From: Flavobacterium sp. SH_e
GTDB lineage: Bacteria > Bacteroidota > Bacteroidia > Flavobacteriales > Flavobacteriaceae
Reading direction: 5' to 3'
DNA: 64,000 nt
Assembly: GCF_025717045.1 (NCBI RefSeq)
Contig: NZ_JAOVZN010000006.1
Coordinates: 770,269 to 834,268 of the forward strand
The position numbers were made by a program, and so were the translations under genes. This document shows positions 23,900 to 33,636 of this stretch, one piece after another; position 1 is the stretch's first letter, and the number at the start of each line of letters is the position of its first letter. The notes below the pieces were generated by a model. The model did not search any database and was not told the DNA's origin. It saw only the letters and a program-made list of their open reading frames with translations.

Positions 23900-24001
23900 A
23901 TGAAACCGAGTTTGCGTGAGGGATAGAAGTGAAAAGCCCACAGCCTGACGAAGGAAGTGCGAGGACTTGTAACGGATAGCCCGGCCCGGAGGGACACGCC
24001 C
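23900..24001. repeat. Dispersed palindromic (REP-like) element, copy 2
   Basis: GAGGGATAGAAGTGAAAAGC on the left and TAACGGATAGCCCGGCCC on the right bracket a GC-rich centre, ending GGAGGGACACGCCC. It is much more GC-rich than the surrounding DNA. It resembles the element at 22118-22247 read on the other strand. Confidence 0.65.
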
Positions 24002-24051
24002 AAATTATTAAAAAGATTACAGGTTTAAAAACCTAAAAAATATAGAATAAA

Positions 24052-24088
24052 AAAACTCAGAATCTAAGCATCTTAGAATCTCAGTAAC
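24052..24088. repeat. CTAAG-type intergenic repeat, copy 3
   Basis: CTCAGAATCTAAGCATCTTA followed by GAATCTCAGTAAC lies just before metH part 2. Confidence 0.5.
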
Positions 24089-24099
24089 TTTAAAAAGAA

Positions 24100-26775
24100 A
24101 TGACAGAAAAAAGAAGAGACCTTGTATTATCGGGATTAGAACCGTTAATTATTACGCCGGAAAGTGTTTTCGTGAACGTTGGAGAGCGTACAAATGTAAC
24201 AGGTTCAAGAAAATTCCTAAGATTAATCAAGGAAGAGAAATATGACGAGGCACTTGATATTGCAAGGCAGCAGGTAGAAGGAGGAGCACAGATCATCGAT
24301 ATTAATATGGATGAAGGAATGCTTGATGGTGTTACGGCAATGACTAAATTTTTGAATTTAATTGCTGCAGAACCAGACATTTCGAGAGTGCCGATTATGA
24401 TTGACAGTTCGAAATGGGAAATTATCGAAGCAGGTCTAAAAGTAGTACAAGGAAAAAGCGTCGTAAACTCGATTTCGTTAAAAGAAGGAGAAGAAGCATT
24501 TATTCACCACGCTAAATTAATCAAACGTTATGGTGCAGCTGCTATTGTAATGGCTTTTGACGAAGTTGGTCAGGCCGATAATTACGATCGTCGTGTGGAA
24601 ATTTGTGCGCGTTCGTATGATATTTTGGTGAACAAAGTAGGATTCCCTCCTCAGGATATTATTTTCGATTTGAATATTTTCCCAGTTGCAACGGGAATGG
24701 AAGAACATAGATTGAACGCTTTGGACTTTTTTAGAGGTACAAAATGGGTTCGTGAAAATCTTCCCCATGCACATATCAGTGGTGGAGTGAGTAACGTTTC
24801 GTTCTCTTTTAGAGGAAACGATACGGTTCGTGAAGCAATGCACTCGGTGTTTTTATACCACGCGATTAAAAACGGAATGACGATGGGAATCGTAAACCCG
24901 GAAATGCTTACGATTTACGATGATATTCCGAAAGATTTATTAGAATACGTTGAAGACGTAATTCTAGACAGACGCGACGATGCTACCGAAAGACTTTTAG
25001 ATTTTGCTGAAAGCGTAAAAGGTGAAGCAAAAAGCGATGAAAAAACGGTTCAAGAATGGCGTTTTGGAACTGTTCAGGAACGTATTACACATTCATTGGT
25101 AAAAGGAATTGATGCTTTTATTGAAGAAGATGTTGAAGAAGCTCGTTTAGCAGCAACAAAACCAATTGAAGTTATTGAGATCAACTTAATGGCCGGAATG
25201 AATGTAGTTGGAGACTTATTCGGAAGCGGAAAAATGTTCTTGCCACAGGTTGTAAAATCGGCTCGTGTAATGAAAAAGGCTGTGGCTTATTTATTGCCTT
25301 TTATTGAAGCCAGCAAACAAGCCGGAGACAAACAAGGCAACGGAAAAATCTTGATGGCAACCGTAAAAGGCGACGTTCATGATATTGGAAAAAACATCGT
25401 TTCGGTTGTTTTGGCTTGTAATAATTATGAGATTGTGGATCTTGGTGTAATGGTTGCACCAGAAAAAATTATTGCAGCGGCAATTGAGCACGAAGTGGAT
25501 ATTATCGGTCTAAGCGGACTAATCACGCCTTCGCTAGACGAAATGGTTTATTTGGCTAAAGAATTAGACAAGCAGGATATTAAAATCCCAATTATGATTG
25601 GTGGAGCAACCACTTCGCGCGCGCATACAGCTGTGAAAATTGCACCTCAGTACAGAGAAACGGTAATTCACGTAAACGATGCTTCGAGAGCGGTGACGGT
25701 TGCCGGAAATCTGTTGGATCATAATAGAAAAATATATGCGGCAGATATTCGTGCAGAATACGATTCGTTTAGAGAAACATTCTTAAACCGTTCGAGAGAT
25801 AAAAATTTCCTAACAATTGAAGATGCCCGTAAAAACAAATTGCCATTGGATTGGAGTGAATATACTCCAGTTAAACCAAAAGTAATCGGCGCACAAACGA
25901 TTGAAGTAGAATTGGATGTTTTGGTTCCGTATATCGACTGGACACCATTTTTCCAGACTTGGGAATTGTACGGAAAATATCCGGCAATTTTAACGGATGA
26001 GGTTGTGGGTAAAGAAGCGACTTCTGTTTTTAATGACGCTCAGGCAATGCTGAAAGTGATTTTAGCAGAGAAAAAATTAAAAGCAAAAGGTATTTACGGA
26101 ATTTTCCCTGCAAATCAAGTGGATGATGACGATATCGAATTGCGTGATGAAAACGGAAAAGTATTAGAGAAATTCTTAACGCTTCGTCAGCAATCGCAAA
26201 AAACAAAAGGTGCTCCAAACATTGCTTTAGCCGATTTTATTCTGCCAAAAGACAGTGGAATCGAAGATTATATGGGAGCTTTCTGTGTAACAACCGGTTT
26301 TGGTGTAGATGAATGGGCTGCTGAATATGAAAAGAATTTAGACGACTATAATTCAATTATGGTGAAAGCGCTTGCGGATCGTTTTGCTGAGGCTTTCGCC
26401 GAATATCTTCACGAGAGAGTTCGTAAAGATTTCTGGGGTTACGATTCAGAGGAATCTTTAACCAACGAAGAATTGATCAAAGAAACTTATAAAGGAATTC
26501 GTCCGGCTCCAGGTTATCCGGCTTGTCCAGATCACTTGGAAAAACCAACAATCTGGAAGCTTTTAGATGTTGAAAAACAAATAGGAGTAAAATTAACAGA
26601 AAGCATGGCGATGTGGCCGGCTTCATCGGTTTCAGGATACTATTTCGGAAACCCAAAAAGCCGCTATTTCGGACTCGGAAAAATAAAAGAAGATCAGGTT
26701 ACAGATTACGCCAAACGCCGAAATGTACCGCTTGATTACGCAATGAAATGGTTAAACCCTAATATAGCAGATTAA
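24100..26775 (+). CDS. metH: Methionine synthase part 2 (folate, cobalamin and activation domains)
   Basis: This 891-residue protein holds the other MetH domains in order: methyltetrahydrofolate-binding (about 1-300, [14 protein letters not shown]), cobalamin cap and Rossmann domain (about 310-560, with the cobalt-ligating H427 in [11 protein letters not shown]), and the SAM-dependent activation domain (about 570-885, [14 protein letters not shown]). With part 1 the total is about 1225 residues, the usual MetH length, so nothing is missing. It transfers the methyl group from methyl-tetrahydrofolate, made by MetF, to homocysteine. Confidence 0.96.
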   Translation: MTEKRRDLVLSGLEPLIITPESVFVNVGERTNVTGSRKFLRLIKEEKYDEALDIARQQVEGGAQIIDINMDEGMLDGVTAMTKFLNLIAAEPDISRVPIMIDSSKWEIIEAGLKVVQGKSVVNSISLKEGEEAFIHHAKLIKRYGAAAIVMAFDEVGQADNYDRRVEICARSYDILVNKVGFPPQDIIFDLNIFPVATGMEEHRLNALDFFRGTKWVRENLPHAHISGGVSNVSFSFRGNDTVREAMHSVFLYHAIKNGMTMGIVNPEMLTIYDDIPKDLLEYVEDVILDRRDDATERLLDFAESVKGEAKSDEKTVQEWRFGTVQERITHSLVKGIDAFIEEDVEEARLAATKPIEVIEINLMAGMNVVGDLFGSGKMFLPQVVKSARVMKKAVAYLLPFIEASKQAGDKQGNGKILMATVKGDVHDIGKNIVSVVLACNNYEIVDLGVMVAPEKIIAAAIEHEVDIIGLSGLITPSLDEMVYLAKELDKQDIKIPIMIGGATTSRAHTAVKIAPQYRETVIHVNDASRAVTVAGNLLDHNRKIYAADIRAEYDSFRETFLNRSRDKNFLTIEDARKNKLPLDWSEYTPVKPKVIGAQTIEVELDVLVPYIDWTPFFQTWELYGKYPAILTDEVVGKEATSVFNDAQAMLKVILAEKKLKAKGIYGIFPANQVDDDDIELRDENGKVLEKFLTLRQQSQKTKGAPNIALADFILPKDSGIEDYMGAFCVTTGFGVDEWAAEYEKNLDDYNSIMVKALADRFAEAFAEYLHERVRKDFWGYDSEESLTNEELIKETYKGIRPAPGYPACPDHLEKPTIWKLLDVEKQIGVKLTESMAMWPASSVSGYYFGNPKSRYFGLGKIKEDQVTDYAKRRNVPLDYAMKWLNPNIAD

Positions 26776-26857
26776 TTTGGTTGATGGTTGTTGGTTTTTG
26801 GTTGATAGATTTGAACTCAAAGTGCCATCAACCAACAACTATTAGCGAACAACTAAA
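26776..26857. repeat. GTTGGTTGATGG intergenic repeat, copy 3
   Basis: TTGGTTGATGGTTGTTGG on the left and CATCAACCAACAACTATTAG on the right form an imperfect inverted repeat directly before the four-helix-bundle gene. Confidence 0.75.
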
Positions 26858-27214
26858 ATGGAATACAGTAAATTGGAGGTTTGGGTTGAAGCAAGAAAGT
26901 TAGTGAATTTATTGTATGATTCTTCTAAACTGTTTCCAAAGGAAGAATTATTTGGATTGACAAATCAGATGAGAAGAGCGGCAATCTCAATTCCTTCAAA
27001 TATAGCAGAAGTTTGTGGGCGTCAAACATCAAAAGAGACAATACACTTTCTTCATATTTCAAGAGGCTCATTATATGAATTAGAAACACAATTTTATTTA
27101 GCATTAGATCAAAAATACATTGATGCGAATACATTTGATATTGTGTTAACGCAGATTCAAACTTGTAAAAAGTTATTAAACGGTTTTATTAACTACTATA
27201 AAAAATTAATATAG
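26858..27214 (+). CDS. Four-helix-bundle protein (23S rRNA intervening-sequence type)
   Basis: A 118-residue protein of the S23/four-helix-bundle family, first known from intervening sequences of 23S rRNA. Visible marks are KLEVWVEARKLVNLLYDSS, FGLTNQMRRAAISIPSNIAE and TQFYLALDQKYI. Such proteins are common stand-alone genes in Bacteroidetes; function unknown. It has GTTGGTTGATGG-type repeats on both sides (26776-26857 and 27215-27282) and interrupts metH-metF, so it may have arrived as a small cassette. Confidence 0.88.
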   Translation: MEYSKLEVWVEARKLVNLLYDSSKLFPKEELFGLTNQMRRAAISIPSNIAEVCGRQTSKETIHFLHISRGSLYELETQFYLALDQKYIDANTFDIVLTQIQTCKKLLNGFINYYKKLI

Positions 27215-27282
27215 TTGAAGTTGTAATTGTTGAGTTCGATAAGAACCATCAACCATCAACCAAAAACTATCAACTAAAAAAA
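27215..27282. repeat. GTTGGTTGATGG intergenic repeat, copy 4
   Basis: GTTGAAGTTGTAATTGTTGAG on the left and CCATCAACCATCAACC on the right lie between the four-helix-bundle gene and metF. Confidence 0.6.
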
Positions 27283-28239
27283 ATGAAAGTAACAGAACAT
27301 ATAGAAAACGCCAAAGGAAAAACATTATTCTCATTTGAAATTATTCCGCCTCAAAAGGGGAAAAGCATTCAGGAATTGTACGATAATATTGATCCGTTAA
27401 TGGAGTTTAATCCGCCGTTTATTGATGTAACTACTTCACGTGAAGAGTACATTTATATTGATAAAGGCAACGGACTTTTAGATAAAAAACTAACTCGTAT
27501 GCGTCCGGGAACGCTTGGAATTTGCGCTTCTATAAAACACAAATACAATGTAGATACGGTTCCACATTTGCTTTGCGGTGGTTTTACCAAAGAAGAAACT
27601 GAATACGTCTTGGTTGACTGTCATTATTTAGGAATCAACAACGTAATGGCGCTTCGTGGAGATGCTATGAAAGATGAGCAGTCTTTTACGCCTAAAGCGG
27701 GAGGGAATCATTACGCAATTGATTTGGTTAAACAAATTAAAGATTTAAACTGCGGGCAATACCTTCACGAAGTGATTGATACCGATAACAGAGCAGATTT
27801 TTGTATTGGAGTTGCTGGCTATCCTGAAAAACACTTAGAATCACCTTCTTTACAATCAGATTTAAAAAGATTAAAAGAAAAAGTAGATGCAGGAGCAGAT
27901 TACGTAGTAACACAAATGTTTTTTGACAATGCGAAATATTTTGCTTTTGTAGAAAAAGCAAGAGAAATGGGTATCACAATTCCGATTATTCCTGGAATTA
28001 AACCAATCGCTGTTCAAAGACATTTACAAGTTTTACCGCAGATTTTTCGAATTGATTTGCCAGAAGATTTAATCGATGCAGTAGATAAATGCAAAAATAA
28101 CGCTGAAATCAAACAAGTCGGCATCGAATGGGCGGTTCAACAGTCATTAGAATTAAAAGCTGCCGGAGTTCCGTTTTTACACTATTATTCGATGGGTAAA
28201 TCTGAGAATATTCGTCAGATTGCTAGTCAGGTTTTTTAA
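27283..28239 (+). CDS. metF: 5,10-methylenetetrahydrofolate reductase
   Basis: It makes methyltetrahydrofolate for MetH, using FAD and a reduced nicotinamide. The 318-residue TIM-barrel has FSFEIIPPQKGKS near residue 17, DVTTSREE, ALRGDAMKDE and QMFFDNAKYFAFV; the family catalytic Glu is in FEIIPP. It stands after metH part 2 and the four-helix-bundle insertion. Confidence 0.95.
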   Translation: MKVTEHIENAKGKTLFSFEIIPPQKGKSIQELYDNIDPLMEFNPPFIDVTTSREEYIYIDKGNGLLDKKLTRMRPGTLGICASIKHKYNVDTVPHLLCGGFTKEETEYVLVDCHYLGINNVMALRGDAMKDEQSFTPKAGGNHYAIDLVKQIKDLNCGQYLHEVIDTDNRADFCIGVAGYPEKHLESPSLQSDLKRLKEKVDAGADYVVTQMFFDNAKYFAFVEKAREMGITIPIIPGIKPIAVQRHLQVLPQIFRIDLPEDLIDAVDKCKNNAEIKQVGIEWAVQQSLELKAAGVPFLHYYSMGKSENIRQIASQVF

Positions 28240-28265
28240 AGAATTCTATTAGATATAAACTCAAG

Positions 28266-28369
28266 TTTGTCATTTCGACGAAGGAGAAATCACAATCGAA
28301 TATCTGCGAAGATTGGAAATACATTTTGTGGAATTTCTAGTGTGATTTCTCCTTCGTCGAAATGACAAA
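28266..28369. repeat. Dispersed inverted repeat (GTCATTTCGACGAAGGAGAAAT type), copy 2
   Basis: The arms TTTGTCATTTCGACGAAGGA (from 28266) and the complement ending CGTCGAAATGACAAA at 28369 match the element at 8535-8638. The middle part differs. Confidence 0.85.
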
Positions 28370-28430
28370 AATGCTAAAGAATTTAGATTGGAGAATTTTG
28401 TTTAATTTAGAAGTTTTAAATTTTCACGCC

Positions 28431-29084
28431 ATGAAAAATGAAGAATTACAAGCAATTGCTTCTCAATTAAAGCATCCATTGGGAGAAAAAGGAATTGAAA
28501 TGGGAAATATGATGAACGAAACAAACATCAATATGACCAAGCATTCCATTCAAAATCTAAATATTTCAAAGGAAAATAGAATTCTGGAACTAGGCCACGG
28601 AAACGCAGGGCATGTTGAATTTCTATTTGAACAAGCGGAAAAACTAAAATACTACGGACTGGAAATGTCGGAACTGATGTTTCAGGAAGCGCGACAGATC
28701 AATCGAAATTTTGTTTCTCAAAAACAGGCTTTCTTTTCACTTTATGACGGAAATACGATTCCGTTTGAAGATGGATTATTCGATAAAATATTTACCGTAA
28801 ATACGATTTATTTTTGGCAGAGACCTGAAGAATTACTCTTGGAAATTTATAGAGTTTTAAAACCAAATGGAAATTTATGTTTAACATTTGCCGAAGAAGA
28901 TTTTATGAAAACATTGCCATTCACTCAATTCGAATTTGAGCTTTATAGCAATGAAAAAGCTCAGAAATTAATTGAGAAAACGGCTTTTAAAATTGTTTAC
29001 ACCGAAACGCAGATCGAAAAAGTAAAAAGCAAAACTGGTGAATTGGTCGACAGGGCTTTTACTACAATTGTTTTGGAAAAATAA
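28431..29084 (+). CDS. Class I SAM-dependent methyltransferase
   Basis: A 217-residue protein with SAM-binding motif I (ILELGHGNAGH), an acidic strand-2 end (YYGLEMSE), motif DGNTIPFEDGLFDKIFTVNT and LLEIYRVLKPNG, as in UbiE/Methyltransf_11 enzymes. The substrate is unknown. An in-frame ATG at 28362 lies inside a dispersed inverted repeat and gives 23 unconserved residues, so ATG 28431 is the better start. It ends with a terminator at 29091-29119. Confidence 0.85.
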   Translation: MKNEELQAIASQLKHPLGEKGIEMGNMMNETNINMTKHSIQNLNISKENRILELGHGNAGHVEFLFEQAEKLKYYGLEMSELMFQEARQINRNFVSQKQAFFSLYDGNTIPFEDGLFDKIFTVNTIYFWQRPEELLLEIYRVLKPNGNLCLTFAEEDFMKTLPFTQFEFELYSNEKAQKLIEKTAFKIVYTETQIEKVKSKTGELVDRAFTTIVLEK

Positions 29085-29090
29085 TAAAAG

Positions 29091-29119
29091 AAAGAGTATT
29101 AAAACTAATACTCTTTTTT
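29091..29119 (+). terminator. Terminator after the methyltransferase gene
   Basis: AAAGAGTATTA (29091-29101), loop AAAC, TAATACTCTTT (29106-29116), then T residues. Perfect 11-bp stem. Confidence 0.92.
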
Positions 29120-29162
29120 TATTTAAATTTAATTCAAGTCTCTAATACTTTTTTACAAATAA

Positions 29163-30386
29163 ATGGAAGTCAAAAAAATCAATTTTCTACAAAGTTATAG
29201 CAGTATCTTTTTACTTCTTGGCGGAATTATAATAGGAAGCATTTTTGGATTGGTTTTCGGAGAAGATGTTTTGATTATAAAACCTCTTGGCGATATTTTT
29301 CTAAATTTACTTTTCACAGCGATAATTCCACTTATATTTTTTACAATAGGTTCTTCAATTGCTAATCTGGAGAGAACAGAAAAGCTTGGAAAGCTCTTTG
29401 TTATAATGTTGTTAGTTTTTCTTGCTACCATTTTGATTTCAGCAATTGTCATGATTTGTGCCGTTTATCTTTTTCCAATTCATGAAGATATAGCGATAGC
29501 GAAAGTTCCGTTTGAAGAAGTAGCATCGGGATCAGCAGGAGATCAAATAGCAAAGCTGCTTACGGCAAATGATTTTTTCGAATTATTGTCCCGAAAAAGT
29601 ATGCTGGCTTTAATTATTTTTTCTTTTTTAGTGGGTTTTGCAACATTACAATCGGGTGAAAAAGGAAGTGCTTTTAAGAGTTTTCTAGATTCAGGAAATG
29701 AGGTAATGAAACAGCTTTTGAACATCATTATGAAATTTGCACCAATTGGTTTGGGAGCTTATTTTGCTTATCAGGTTGGTGTTTTCGGACCGCAATTGCT
29801 GGGAGTTTATGCAAAACCGATGGCAGTTTATTATGCTGCTTGTGTTTTCTATTTCTTTACGTTCTTTAGTTTATATGCATTTGTTGCTGGCGGAAAACGA
29901 GCTTTTAAAGTTTTTTGGAGCAATAACATTACGCCTTCTTTAACCGCAGTTGGAACTTGCAGCAGTATTGCAACAATTCCTGCCAATTTGGATGCAGCAC
30001 AAAAAATGGGAATTCCAGCCCATGTTCGAAATTTGGTAATTCCGCTTGGTGCGCCTTTGCATAAAGACGGTTCAAGTATGTCATCCATCCTAAAAATTAC
30101 TTTTCTATTTGCCATGTTTGGAAAGGATTTCACAGAACCTTCAACTATTCTTTTGGCATTAGGGATTACCATAATTGTTTCAATTGTAGAAGGTGGAATT
30201 CCGAATGGAGGTTATATTGGAGAAGTTTTAGCCATTACTGTTTATGGTTTTCCAATGGAACAAGCTTTGCCCGTTGCCATGATTTTAGGAACTCTCGTTG
30301 ACCCAATTGCTACTTTATTAAATGCCAATGGAGATGTGATTGCTTCTATGGTGGTTTCTAGATTCTCCGAAAAAACGAAATGGTAA
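29163..30386 (+). CDS. Dicarboxylate/amino acid:cation symporter (DAACS family)
   Basis: A 407-residue membrane protein with about eight hydrophobic segments and the two re-entrant loop signatures of the GltP/DctA family: TCSSIATIPANLD (serine-rich hairpin) and NGDVIASMVVSRF near the C-terminus. It takes up glutamate, aspartate or C4-dicarboxylates with sodium ions or protons. The first segments match GGIIIGSIFGLVFG. It starts just after a terminator, so it is a separate unit and not clearly part of the methionine cluster. Confidence 0.9.
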   Translation: MEVKKINFLQSYSSIFLLLGGIIIGSIFGLVFGEDVLIIKPLGDIFLNLLFTAIIPLIFFTIGSSIANLERTEKLGKLFVIMLLVFLATILISAIVMICAVYLFPIHEDIAIAKVPFEEVASGSAGDQIAKLLTANDFFELLSRKSMLALIIFSFLVGFATLQSGEKGSAFKSFLDSGNEVMKQLLNIIMKFAPIGLGAYFAYQVGVFGPQLLGVYAKPMAVYYAACVFYFFTFFSLYAFVAGGKRAFKVFWSNNITPSLTAVGTCSSIATIPANLDAAQKMGIPAHVRNLVIPLGAPLHKDGSSMSSILKITFLFAMFGKDFTEPSTILLALGITIIVSIVEGGIPNGGYIGEVLAITVYGFPMEQALPVAMILGTLVDPIATLLNANGDVIASMVVSRFSEKTKW

Positions 30387-30519
30387 CATTAGTTCAAAAA
30401 GTGCTTTAAAATGACTGGTAGATAATAATTTTATATATATCGAGATTTTCTGTTGATTAGTCTAAAACATTGATTTAATGGCTTATTAAACAGTAGTTTT
30501 ACTGAGTAATTAATTTGTT

Positions 30520-33500
30520 TTGAAAGGTAAAACTATTTTTGTTGTATTTTTATTTATTGTCTGCTTCCATGTGCACGCTCAGTTGTGCACTGGAAGTTTA
30601 GGCGATGCTGTTGTCAAAATTGATTTTGGAACAGGCACTTCTTCGCACGGAACGGCATTAGGAACAGGTATTACAAGTTATACTTGGACAACAGCAGATT
30701 TTCCGAACGATGGTTCTTATACAATAGAAAAAACAACCAACACACCAGGAACTTGGTGGACTACAACAGACCATACAGGTGGAGGTTATATGATGGTTGT
30801 GAATGCGAGCCTTTCTACAACAGATTACTTTTATAAGAATACTGTAACAGGCCTTTGCCCAGATACTACTTACGAGTTCGCAGCGTGGATTATGAACTTA
30901 TTGCGATCAAACGATACAAGTCCGCCAAATATTACATTTACGATAGAATCGACTTCTGGAACTATTCTAGGAACTTACAACACTGGAGATATCGGACTTA
31001 GTTCAAGCGCTGTGTGGAAACAATATGGCTTTTATTTTACAACTCCAACCGGAATTTCGACGGTTGTCATTAGAATGCGAAATAATAAAGCTGGTGCTGC
31101 TCCTGGAAATGATATTGCTTTAGATGATATTACTTTTCGCGCCTGTGGGCCAACAGTTACTTCGGCAATACAAAACAATACTAATACGAATCTAACGATT
31201 TGTCAGGGAGATACGCAAAGTTATACACTTACGGGAACGGTTTCTTCAGGATATTCAAATCCTGCTTACCAGTGGCAGGTTAGCAGTGATAATGGAATAA
31301 CTTGGAGTGATATTTCTGGTGCAAATGCACTAACTTATACTTTTGTACCTAATTCTACAGCAGGCACTTATTTATATCGCATGGCGGTAGCACAAAGCAG
31401 TAATATTTCATCGGCTACTTGTAGGGTCGTGTCGAATACGATTAGCTTTAAAGTCAATGAAAGTTCCACTGCCCCAACTTTCACGATAGTGCAGCCAACG
31501 TGCGATGTGCCGACTGGAACTATTACTATTGCCACAGCTGCCAATACAACTTATAGTATTGATGGAACAAATTATCAAAATTCAGGAATATTTTCTGGAC
31601 TTGTAGGTGGTGATTATAGTGTTACATCAAAATTAAATACAGGCTGTTCCTCAACTCCAGTAATTGCACATATAAATTCTGTCGCTTCATCTAGTGCTAC
31701 TCCAACTTTTTCGGTTATTCAGCCTGTTATTTGTTCTAATCCTTTGGGAACAATTACAATAACGAGCAGTGATTATGAATATAGTTTTGATAATGGTACA
31801 ACTTGGTCAACGAGTGATACAAAGTCAGGATTAGAAGCTGGAGATTATTGGATTAAAACTAGAAATAGTTCTAATTGTGAAACTACAGCAGTTTTAGTTT
31901 CTATTTTAGTTCCGCCGGGCTATCCGCCAACGCCGACAGTTTCGGTTGTACAGCCAGATTGTATATTGGCAACAGGAACAATTACCATTTCTGATGCTGC
32001 AACAGCATATAGTTTTGATAACGGAGTAACATGGCAAGTTTCAAATTCCAAAAATAATTTGGTTCCAGGAAATTATAAAGTCCTTATTAAGAATTATTTA
32101 GGTTGCGTTTCTTTGGTGCCAAATGAAGTTGAAATAAAAGCTTACGTTAATCAAGAACCTCTGGTTACAGCTGTAAGTCCGCAACTTTTTTGTGAGCAGC
32201 AAAATGCAACTTTAAATGATGTGAATGTGACTGGACAAAATATTAAATGGTATGATGCTCCAGCAAATGGGAATCTGTTGCCAAATTCTACCCTTTTAGA
32301 AAGTAAAACATATTACGCATCACAAACAATTGCTGTCTGCGAAAGCGAAAGAATTCCAGTAGCTATCACTATTCAAAGCACTCCAGCACCAACAGGTGAT
32401 GCACAACAAGATTTTTGTACTACTCAAAAGTCTACAATAGCAAATTTAACAGCAGTGGGAAACAATGTGGTTTGGTACGATAACGCATCAAATGGAACGA
32501 TTTTATCATCAACAACAAGTTTAATGAATGGGGCAACTTATTATGCTTCTCAGACTATTAATGGCTGTGAAAGTGTAAGCCGTCTGGCAGTTTCGGTTTC
32601 CATAGTTGCCCCTTCTTTATTGTTTAGTAATGTTTCGGCGAATGTTTGTGACGAATTAAATGACGGATCAGAAATCATTGATATCACAAATTATAATAGT
32701 CAAATTGCAGGATGTAGCTCTTGTACGTTCACTTATTATACAACATTAGCTGCAGCAGAAGATCAAATTGCAGCAAATCAAATTACTGATGCTACAAATT
32801 ATAATTTATCAGCGGGTACAACTTTAATTTATGTTCGAATTGATTCTAATGATAAGTGTTATCAAATTGCCGAATTGAATTTAACTTTAGTAAATGTGCC
32901 CGTGATTCCAATTTCAGATATTGTTTCGTTATGCCAAAATAAAGACGTTGAGGTTCATGCAGGTTCTGGTTTCGATAGCTATTTATGGTCGACTGGAGCT
33001 TCTGCAGAATCAATTACAATTACAGAAGCTGGAGCCTATTCGGTTACAGTAACACAAAATCATGGAGATGTAATTTGTTCATCTACAAAAGATTTTCAGG
33101 TTAAACTTTCCAATAGTGCTACTATTCAAAATCTTGCTGTGAAAGATTGGACAGATACAGATAATGTTATTGTAGTCGAATTAACAGATGCAAGTCTAGG
33201 TGATTATGAATATTCGATTGACGGAAATACTTATCAAGACAGTAATATTTTTTCTGGATTGGCGACTGGAGATTATATCGTATATGTGCGAGATAAAAAC
33301 GGCTGCGGAACGGTAAATCAGGAAGTGTTTTTATTGAATTATCCAAAGTTCTTTACTCCAAATGAAGATGGTTACAACGATACTTGGGGAATAAAATTCT
33401 CAGAAACAGAACCTGAAATCAATACTAAAATATTTGATAGATACGGCAAATTCATAAAAGAATTGAACGCTTATACCAATTGGGACGGAAAATTGAACGG

Positions 33501-33588
33501 AAGAGAATTACCAGCAACTGATTATTGGTTTGTTGTAAAGAGAGCTAACGGAAAAATTTACAAAGGGCACTTCACTTTAAAACGCTAA
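30520..33588 (+). CDS. Large secreted protein with type IX secretion type B sorting domain
   Basis: A 1022-residue secreted protein. It has an N-terminal signal peptide (FVVFLFIVCFHVHAQ), a carbohydrate-binding-like beta-rich domain (about 20-210), then repeated Ig-like/adhesin segments with regular cysteines (PTPTVSVVQP, GDYWIKTRNSSNCE and similar), and a C-terminal gliding-type B domain (FFTPNEDGYNDTWGIKFSET then FDRYGKFI) used for export by the type IX system. The start codon is TTG at 30520; no ATG lies near. It is probably surface-exposed or released, with a possible adhesive role. Confidence 0.88.
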   Translation: MKGKTIFVVFLFIVCFHVHAQLCTGSLGDAVVKIDFGTGTSSHGTALGTGITSYTWTTADFPNDGSYTIEKTTNTPGTWWTTTDHTGGGYMMVVNASLSTTDYFYKNTVTGLCPDTTYEFAAWIMNLLRSNDTSPPNITFTIESTSGTILGTYNTGDIGLSSSAVWKQYGFYFTTPTGISTVVIRMRNNKAGAAPGNDIALDDITFRACGPTVTSAIQNNTNTNLTICQGDTQSYTLTGTVSSGYSNPAYQWQVSSDNGITWSDISGANALTYTFVPNSTAGTYLYRMAVAQSSNISSATCRVVSNTISFKVNESSTAPTFTIVQPTCDVPTGTITIATAANTTYSIDGTNYQNSGIFSGLVGGDYSVTSKLNTGCSSTPVIAHINSVASSSATPTFSVIQPVICSNPLGTITITSSDYEYSFDNGTTWSTSDTKSGLEAGDYWIKTRNSSNCETTAVLVSILVPPGYPPTPTVSVVQPDCILATGTITISDAATAYSFDNGVTWQVSNSKNNLVPGNYKVLIKNYLGCVSLVPNEVEIKAYVNQEPLVTAVSPQLFCEQQNATLNDVNVTGQNIKWYDAPANGNLLPNSTLLESKTYYASQTIAVCESERIPVAITIQSTPAPTGDAQQDFCTTQKSTIANLTAVGNNVVWYDNASNGTILSSTTSLMNGATYYASQTINGCESVSRLAVSVSIVAPSLLFSNVSANVCDELNDGSEIIDITNYNSQIAGCSSCTFTYYTTLAAAEDQIAANQITDATNYNLSAGTTLIYVRIDSNDKCYQIAELNLTLVNVPVIPISDIVSLCQNKDVEVHAGSGFDSYLWSTGASAESITITEAGAYSVTVTQNHGDVICSSTKDFQVKLSNSATIQNLAVKDWTDTDNVIVVELTDASLGDYEYSIDGNTYQDSNIFSGLATGDYIVYVRDKNGCGTVNQEVFLLNYPKFFTPNEDGYNDTWGIKFSETEPEINTKIFDRYGKFIKELNAYTNWDGKLNGRELPATDYWFVVKRANGKIYKGHFTLKR

Positions 33589-33636
33589 AAAGTTTTATTT
33601 AGCTATAAATGGAAAAACAATTATTCCTTAATTTAG

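Noticed and set aside
22389..26775. MetH as a broken, frameshifted gene.
   Set aside because: Both parts have complete domains and own starts and stops; a separate gene lies between them.
28362..28430. An earlier start of the methyltransferase gene.
   Set aside because: It lies inside the arm of a dispersed inverted repeat and gives unconserved residues.
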